NCBI GenBank assembly: GCA_933228675.1
Contig: OW121743.1
Span: forward strand, 15,957,724-16,021,723
Source of the DNA: Stomorhina lunata
Lineage: Eukaryota > Arthropoda > Insecta > Diptera > Rhiniidae
Direction: 5' to 3'
DNA: 64,000 nucleotides
This document shows positions 35,701-44,700 of the stretch, in pieces. The position numbers and the translations under genes are program-made. Numbering within the stretch: the first letter of the stretch is position 1; the number at the start of each line of letters is the position of its first letter. Below the pieces are notes generated by a model. It saw nothing but the letters and a program-made list of their open reading frames with translations. It was not told the DNA's origin and did not search any database.

Positions 35701-38700
35701 TTCAGATAATGGAAAAAATTTCGTCGGAGCAGCAGAACTCATCAAAAAAGATCGTCTAGAATTCATGAAATCTCTTCAGACTCAAGTAACTCAACATTAT
35801 AGTCATCAAAACATAGATTGGAAATTTATACCCCCAGGCGCCCCTCACATGGGTGGACTCTGGGAGGCAGGTGTAAAATCCTTTAAAACTCATTTGAAGA
35901 AGATGATACCAATTACAAAATTCACGTTTGAAGAGCTGTCTACAATTCTTGCCCGCATAGAATCGTGTTTAAACTCTAGACCCTTAAGTCCTGCTAGCGA
36001 TGACCCAAATGACCTAAACCCATTGACCCCTGGACACTTCCTCATTGGTACTCCAATACTGACTCCAGCCGAACCTGATGTCAGCAGCGAAAACATGACT
36101 CTCATCAACCGCTGGAAACGCCTGAGGGTCATCTACCAATCATTTTGCCAAAGATGGAAGTCCGAATATCTGGCCGAACTACATCGCAGATACAAATGGA
36201 AGTCTCAGAAGGACAATGTCAAGGTCAACGACTTGGTAGTTATTAAAAATACCAACTTACCACCCAATGAATGGCAAATGGGAAGAATCACGAAGACGAA
36301 TCTAGGACCTGACCAGAACTGTAGAGTTGTCGATGTCCAAACAAAAAATGGAGTCATCACCAGGCCTATAACAAAAATAGTAGTTTTGTTTAAAACATAA
36401 TACATGATTTATCTTATATATTTTCAACCACTAATTATACTCTCATTTACTATTTACAGATATGGCATCCCAACAATCGGAGAGACCAAAACACTGGCAG
36501 TTTTCTTGCGGCATTTGTTTAAAAGACCACCCTTTACGCACATGTGGAAAATTCATACATTACACGCCAAATGAACGTTACGAGTTCGCCCAGTTTAAAA
36601 AATATTGTCTAAACTGTCTCGCTCGCTCCCACAAGACTGACGACTGTAAAAGTGCCTCCGGATGTCATATCTGCAAGAGACGTCACAACACCCTGCTCCA
36701 TGATGCCGACCCATTAAAAATCTGTCAAGGTACACAAGAACCAGAAACTCAAAACAGACGCTCATCTTCAGAACCCAAAAAGCAAGGCAAACGTTCAACC
36801 TCAGACCCAAGACTCAATGACCCTAAAACTCCGTTCTTCAATTGGAACCTTGTGTTCATTCCAACCGCATCCGTCAGAATATCCGATGTCAATCTCAACA
36901 CTTGGGTCAGCACCAGAGCCATCGTTAACAAGACGCTGACGGTGTCCAGAATCTCTAAGTCCTTCATCCAAAAGTACAAAATCAAAACCACAATGAAGCA
37001 TGCTCATGACTTTGCTGTAATCGACGTGCGTTCATATAACGACAAAAATAAGTGGTCTGCCAAAGTCGTAGCATTGGTGACGGATGAACTACCCAAAAAA
37101 CCGTATTCTGGACCCATCAATATTGACCCAACCGAAGATTTCCCCAAGAATTCGTTAGCGGATATTGACCCACAGTCCAACACTACTGTTGAGTTGGAAC
37201 TTGGTGGAGACGTGTATCCTTATCTACGCCGGGACGGAGCCATTGAGACCGAAGTTGGTAGCGTTGTAGCCGAAAAGTCTGCTTTAGGATATCTGTTTTG
37301 TGGTCCAGTACAGAACTTGTGGTAAACTTCACCTAACTATGGGGGCCGGGATGTTTAATGCTGTATGAAATATGACCAAGCACACTGTTTTTTAATAACG
37401 GTCCCAAAAGAATGTCAATTTTATTTATTCCTTATTTTCTCATTCTCTCCTTATTCTTATTAAAAATTAAGCTGTAATTTGCCTTAACATATTATTTTCA
37501 AGTCACTCTAGTTTGAACTGTTAAGCTAAAAACATAAAACATTAAACATTAAACAAAAATTGTGACCCAACAAACTAATAAAAGAAGTGAAACATATAAC
37601 AAATATTCTAAAACTTAAAAGTGAACAAAAATATAAGAAACATTGTAAAATTAACATAAAATTTAACAAGAACAGAAAATTGAATTAAACAAACAATAAA
37701 AACATAAAATTTAGAAACATTTATAAAAATAAAATCAAATACAAAAAATACAACAAAAAGTCTATTATTTAAAAAGGAACCAACAAAAAAAATACAGTCC
37801 ACAGACTCTAACAATAAACAGCTGTAGTCATAGCTTCGATAATAGCTATCATTGTTAAAGTCAAAATTCTAGTCGTAGTTCTGGTAATTTCACTATTCCT
37901 TGTATAGAAAAATTGACAATAGGAAGAGTTTTCTATAGAAAACTTGACGATAGGAAGAGCTTTCTATAGAAAAATTGACGATAGGAAGAGTTTTCTATAG
38001 AAAAATTGACGATAGGAAGAGTTTTCTATAGAAAAATTGACGATAGGAAGAGTTTTCTATACAAAAATTGACGATAGGAAGAGTTTTCTATACAAAAATT
38101 GACGATAGGAAGAGTTTTCTAAAGAAAAATTGACGATAGGAAGAGTTTTCTAAAGAAAACTTGACGATAGGAAGAGTTTTCTATAGAAAAATTGACGATA
38201 GGAAGAGTTTTCTATAGAAAAATTGACGATAGGAAGAGTTTTCTATAGAAAAATTGACGATAGGAAGAGTTTTCTATAGAAAAATTGACGATAGGAAGAG
38301 TTTTCTATAGAAAAATTGACGATAGGAAGAGTTTTCTATAGAAAAATTGACGATAGGAAGAGTTTTCTATAGAAAAATTGACGATAGGAAGAGTTTTCTA
38401 TAGAAAAATTGACGATAGGAAGAGTTTTCTATCGAAAAGTTGACGATAGGAAGAGTTTTCTATAGAAAAATTGACGATAGGAAGAGTTTTCTATAGAAAA
38501 ATTGACGATAGGAAGAGTTTTCTATAGAAAAATTGACGATAGGACAAGTTTTCTATAGAAAAATTGACGATAGGACAAGTTTTCTATAGAAAAATTGACG
38601 ATAGGACAAGTTTTCTATAGAAAAATTGACGATAGGACAAGTTTTCTATAGAAAAATTGACGATAGGACAAGTTTTCTATAGAAAAATTGACGATAGGAC

Positions 38701-41700
38701 AAGTTTTCTATAGAAAAATTGACGATAGGACAAGTTTTCTATAGAAAAATTGACGATAGGACAAGTTTTCTATAGAAAAATTGACGATAGGACAAGTTTT
38801 CTATAAAAAAATTGACGATAGGACAAGTTTTCTATAGAAAAATTGACGATAGGACAAGTTTTCTATAGAAAAATTGACGATAGGACAAGTTTTCTATAGA
38901 AAAATTGACGATAGGACAAGTTTTCTATAGAAAAATTGACGATAGGACAAGTTTTCTATAGAAAAATTGACGATAGGACAAGTTTTCTATAGAAAAATTG
39001 ACGATAGGACAAGTTTTCTATAGAAAAATTGACGATAGGACAAGTTTTCTATAGAAAAATTGACGATAGGACAAGTTTTCTATAGAAAAATTGACGATAG
39101 GACAAGTTTTCTATAGAAAAATTGACGATAGGACAAGTTTTCTATAGAAAAATTGACGATAGGACATGTTTTCTATAGAAAAATTGACGATAGGACAAGT
39201 TTTCTATAGAAAAATTGACGATAGGACAAGTTTTCTATAGAAAAATTGACGATAGGACAAGTTTTCTATAGAAAAATTGACGATAGGACAAGTTTTCTAT
39301 AGAAAAATTGACGATAGGACAAGTTTTCTATAGAAAAATTGACGATAGGACAAGTTTTCTATAGAAAAATTGACGATAGGACAAGTTTTCTATAGAAAAA
39401 TTGACGATAGGACAAGTTTTCTATAGAAAAATTGACGATAGGACAAGTTTTCTATAGAAAAATTGACGATAGGACAAGTTTTCTATAGAAAAATTGACGA
39501 TATGTAGAGTTTTCTATAGAAAAATTGACGATAGGAAGAGTTTTCTATAGAAAAATTGACAATAGGAAGAGTTTTCTATAGAAAAATTGACGATAGGAAG
39601 AGTTTTCTGTAGAAAAATTGACGATAAGAAGAGTTTTCTATAGAAAAATTGACGATAGGAAGAGTTTTCTATAGAAAAATTGACGATAGGAAGAGTTTTC
39701 TATAGAAAAATTGACGATAGGAAGAGTTTTCAATAGAAAAATTGACGATAGGAAGAGTTTTCTATAGAAAAATTGACGATAGGAAGAGTTTTCTATAGAA
39801 AAATTGACGATAGGAAGAGTTTTCTATAGAAAAATTGACGATAGGAAGAGTTTTCTATAGAAAAATTGACAATAGGAAGAGTTTTCTATAGAAAAATTGA
39901 CTATAGGATGAGTTTTCTATAGAAAAATTGACGATAAGAAGAGTTTTCTATAGAAAAATTGACGATAGGAAGAGTTTTCTATAGAAAAATTGACGATAGG
40001 AAGAGTTTTCTATAGAAAAATTGACGATAGGAGGAGTTTTCTATAGAAAAATTGACGATAGGAAGAGTTTTCTATAAAAAAATTGACGATAGGAAGAGTT
40101 TTCTATAGAAAAATTGACGATAGGAAGAGTTTTCTATAGAAAAATTGACGATAGGAAGAGTTTTCTATAGAAAAATTGACGATATGAAGAGTTTTCTATA
40201 GAAAAATTGACGATAGGAAGAGTTTTCTATAGAGTTCCTGAAAGATAATTTTGTTGCCGAATTTTAGTTTTTTACTTAGTTCAAGAAAAAAAAATGTTTT
40301 TGAGTTACGCGAAAAATTGCGCAACCTCCTCCATTTTTCTTATAATGCTTTAACTCGAAAACTAGAGTTCCATTTTGTCGGCAAAAAAAGTTGTCAAAAT
40401 CGAGCACAGTGTAATAGTCTAGTCTGAAAGCCCTAATCTTGGACTTATCATCCACATTTAGTTATTCTGAGAAATGTTTTTTAGTTATTCCCAAAGACGT
40501 TTTAAAAATTTTCTATTTATGCTGAACTTTTAATTCTCAGAATTTTTTATTTTTATAAAAATTTGTTTTTATAACTAATATTTCTTTTTTTCAAATTTAC
40601 AAAATCATGTTTATTTTTGGTTTTTTTAGTTGCGTCAATTTGCTATTAAATAATTAAGTATTTATTTAATTGAGATATTTAAAGGGCTTTTGAAATATGA
40701 AATTATTTGTTTTTAACAATTTAGTTTAATTGTTACGAAAGTGATGAGGCGAAAAAAAATTCTGATATTTACACAAAATTAATACAATAATTAAACGAGA
40801 TGAGATGTAAATAAATTTAAATTTTGTTAGAAGAAGAAAAAAAAATAAAAATAATAACAACAAATAGTTTATAAATAGTAAAAGCAATTAATTTTATTTC
40901 AAACCTAATTATTTATTTGTATAGAAAGTTAGAAAAATGTGACAAACTAGCAAGAAATTGTAGGTAACTTGTGAAGTGAAGACACTGAGAGAAAATTCTT
41001 CCTAAAATGGTACTCGAAATGATTTTGATTATAAACTGATATAAGTTTTGTCAGCCGATCCTAAGTAATGGATATAGGTTCTCAATAATTTACTTTACAA
41101 CTTTCAACATTTTTTTCTCAGTGTATTTTTACCTTTAATAATTTTTTCCTTCATTCATTATCATCTTTAGTTTTCTTGATTTTTTTACAATATTTATACA
41201 TTTAACTAGTAAATACAAATTATGGGTATAATTACTAATTAATATGCAACACGTTTTTTTTTCTTGAATTTTTCACAAACAACTCGAATCGAATATCTTT
41301 TGTATCTGATTAATTTAGTTTGATTTCTTATCAATTAATAAAGTTTACATATGAAATTTTTGTCTGCCTTTAAGAAAAAGTACATTAAGATTTTTTCGAA
41401 AAAAAATCCCATTCCCCCAAGAAAAGATAGTTACAATATTTTGAAAAATTATATAAGTTTTCCGAGAAATAAAAAGCATTTGCAAAAAAATTTAAAATCA
41501 AATTTCAAAAATATTTTTATAAAAACTACACTTTTAAGGTTTTTGTGGCATAATCTTTTTGAAAGGCTACGAAAAATTTAAAAACAAAACATGTTTGAAC
41601 AATTTTTGCTTTTGTTTAAATATTTTTTGACCTGAGGCATATAACTTTAATCCAATAAATGAAGCTGTTATTAAAACCTATGATACATGTTTAATACATC

Positions 41701-44700
41701 AATGAAAAGAAAAACATGTCTAGATTATTATACTCTTCAATTTTTACTAATATTCAAAAAAATCTAAAACATTTCTGGAAAAAATGTTAAAAAAAACTAA
41801 AATCTACATTTTTTACAAAATCATTTTTGAAATTTGACTTCAAATTTCTCAAAAACTATACAAGCTAGATAAATTATTTTTTACACAAATAAAGTTTATT
41901 TTATTGTTTATAAAAAACAATTTAAATAATTTAAAAAAATTTAACCCAACTGTCCTTTTTTACCATAAAAACTAATGTATATGGAAATTTGGCATTTTTT
42001 TATAAAATCCTACTTTTTGGAATCGTTTGCAAACTTACGCAACTTTTTATTTTTAAAATCAAAAGAGAACATATTAGACTATAGAACTGCATTTCTAAAA
42101 CTAGCAAAATCGGCTTGACTTTTTAGTTTTAAATTTTTGAACACAAAAATTTTCATAAAAATTAGACAAATGTCGGTCAATGCTGTAGGTAGGGTAAATG
42201 TTGTAGCTACTCAAAATTTAAATTAGAATAATCCCAGAACTCCCTTCTCTATTAATATATAATAAAACATTAAGGTTCAATAAAAAAAACTTCTGAAAAC
42301 TTGATAACATCTTTTTGAGAAAAAACTCAGTTTTTTCGATTAGCGAAAAAAAAATTGACTATGAAAATTTCTTCACACCAAATGGTTCGAGATATTTGAA
42401 AACGGTTTATTTTCAAAACTGTTGCTATATGTAAGTATTTTTTAAAAATAATATTAATTAAATATTAAATGCACAATCGGCCAAAAACTAAAAAAAGTCG
42501 TAGAGAAAATTTAGTTTTTTTATTTTTAAAATGAAATAACTTAAAACCCTTAATAGTTATTATAGCGAAGTAAACACGTTTTTTCTTCGTTTCCTTAAAC
42601 TCATTCCAAATTGTGATAGAATTTATAGAAGTAAGAATTTTACTTTCAAAAATTTTTCTTATACCCCATAGTGCAATGTAATATTCAATTCTTTTGTAAT
42701 ATTTCCTTATCGATGGCATTATAAGTTATGAAAACTATTTATTATTACTCAAGTATAAAGTGGGAACTTTATAAAATTTTGTAAACAGATTAGAATTTTA
42801 TAAGTTCAAGACAATTGACAACGATTTTCTGTAGACAAACTGATTTCTAATTTTTTAAAGAAATTTTTTTAAAATTTCCTATTTTTATAAGAAATTTTTC
42901 AAAAATTTTCCATTTTTATAGTAATTTTTTCAAAAATTTCCTATTTTTATAGGAAATTTTTCAAAAATTTCCTATTTTTATAGGAAATTTTTCAAAAATT
43001 TCCTATTTTTATAGTAAATTTTTCAAAAATTTCCTATTTTTATAGGAAATTTTTCAAAAATTTCCTATTTTTATAGGAAATTTTTCAAAAATTTCCTATT
43101 TTTATAGGAAATTTTTCAAAAATTTCCTATTTTTATAGGAAATTTTTCAAAAATTTCCTATTTTTATAGGAAATTTTTCAAAAATTTCCTATTTTTATAG
43201 GAAATTTTTCAAAAATTTCCTATTTTTATAGGAAATTTTTCAAAAATTTCCTATTTTTATAGGAAATTTTTCAAAAATTTCCTATTTTTATAGGAAATTT
43301 TTCAAAAATTTCCTATTTTTATAGGAAATTTTTCAAAAATTTCCTATTTTTATAGGAAATTTTTCAAAAATTTCCTATTTTTATAGGAAATTTTTCAAAA
43401 ATTTCCTATTTTTATAGGAAATTTTTCAAAAATTTCCTATTTTTATAGGAAATTTTTCAAAAATTTCCTATTTTTATAGGAAATTTTTCAAAAATTTCCT
43501 ATTTTTATAGGAAATTTTTCAAAAATTTCCTATTTTTATAGGAAATTTTTCAAAAGTTTCCTATTTTTATAGGAAATTTTTCAAAAATTTCCTATTTTTA
43601 TAGGAAATTTTTCAAAAATTTCCTATTTTTATAGGAAATTTTTCAAAAATTTCCTATTTTTATAGGAAATTTTTCAAAAATTTCCTATTTTTATAGGAAA
43701 TTTTTCAAAAATTTCCTATTTTTATAGGAAATTTTTCAAAAATTTCCTATTTTTATAGGAAATTTTTCAAAAATTTCCTATTTTTATAGGAAATTTTTCA
43801 AAAATTTCCTATTTTTATAGGAAATTTTTCAAAAATTTCCTATTTTTATAGGAAATTTTTCAAAAATTTCCTATTTTTATAGGAAATTTTTCAAAAATTT
43901 CCTATTTTTATAGGAAATTTTTCAAAAATTTCCTATTTTTATAGGAAATTTTTCAAAAATTTCCTATTTTTATAGGAAATTTTTCAAATTTATTATTATT
44001 ATAGGAAATTTTTTATAGGAAATTTTTCAAAAATTTCCTATTTTTATAGGAAATTTTTCAAAAATTTCCTATTTTTATAGGAAATTTTTCAAAAATTTCC
44101 TATTTTTATAGGAAATTTTTCAAAAATTTCCTATTTTTATAGGAAATTTTTCAAAAATTTCCTATTTTTATAGGAAATTTTTCAAAAATTTCCTATTTTT
44201 ATAGGAAATTTTTCAAAAATTTCCTATTTTTATAGGAAATTTTTCAAAAATTTCCTATTTTTATAGGAAATTTTTCAAAAATTTCCTATTTTTATAGGAA
44301 ATTTTTCAAAAATTTCCTATTTTTATAGGAAATTTTTCAAAAATTTCATATTTTTACAGGAAATTTTTCAAAAATTTCATATTTTTATAGGAAATTTTTC
44401 AAAAATTTCCTATTTTTATAGGAAATTTTTCAAAAATTTCCTATTTTTATAGGAAATTTTTCAAAAATTTCCTATTTTTATAGGAAATTTTTCAAAAATT
44501 TCCTATTTTTATAGGAAATTTTTCAAAAATTTCCTATTTTTATAGGAAATTTTTCAAAAATTTCCTATTTTTATAGGAAATTTTTCAAAAATTTCCTATT
44601 TTTATAGGAAATTTTTCAAAAATTTCCTATTTTTATAGGAAATTTTTCAAAAATTTCCTATTTTTATAGGAAATTTTTCAAAAATTTCCTATTTTTATAG

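Larger units (their letters stand above)
30164..37820 (+). mobile_element. BEL/Pao LTR retrotransposon, apparently intact
   Basis: 7657 bp: 469-bp LTR, leader, a single gag-pol ORF of 1765 codons, a second ORF of 287 codons, polypurine tract, 469-bp LTR. The LTRs start TGTTTAATG, end ACAATAAACA and look identical. The 5-bp target duplication GCTGT lies at 30159-30163 and 37821-37825. Domain order (Gag, zinc knuckles, aspartic protease, reverse transcriptase, RNase H, integrase, DUF5641-type C-terminus) is that of Pao/BEL elements. It lies in intron 1 of the exchanger gene, antisense to it. Identical LTRs and open frames suggest a recent insertion that may still be active. Confidence 0.95.

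Noticed and set aside
31552..36405. Numerous 60-167 codon antisense ORFs within gag-pol
   Set aside because: Shadow frames of the long sense ORF with no recognisable domains.
36462..37325. ORF2 of the BEL element as an envelope gene
   Set aside because: No signal peptide, transmembrane helix or furin-like site. The zinc knuckles and protease-like remains indicate a Gag-Pol-derived module.
37905..40233. Regular 31-bp repeats resembling a CRISPR array
   Set aside because: The units are contiguous with no unique spacers, no cas genes exist, and the DNA is clearly from a fly genome. It is a minisatellite; the same holds for the other 31-32 bp arrays.
41351..42719. Short Lys/Phe/Asn-rich ORFs at 41351-41581 (+) and 42465-42719 (-)
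   Set aside because: No splice context, domain or codon bias; typical random ORFs of AT-rich intron DNA.
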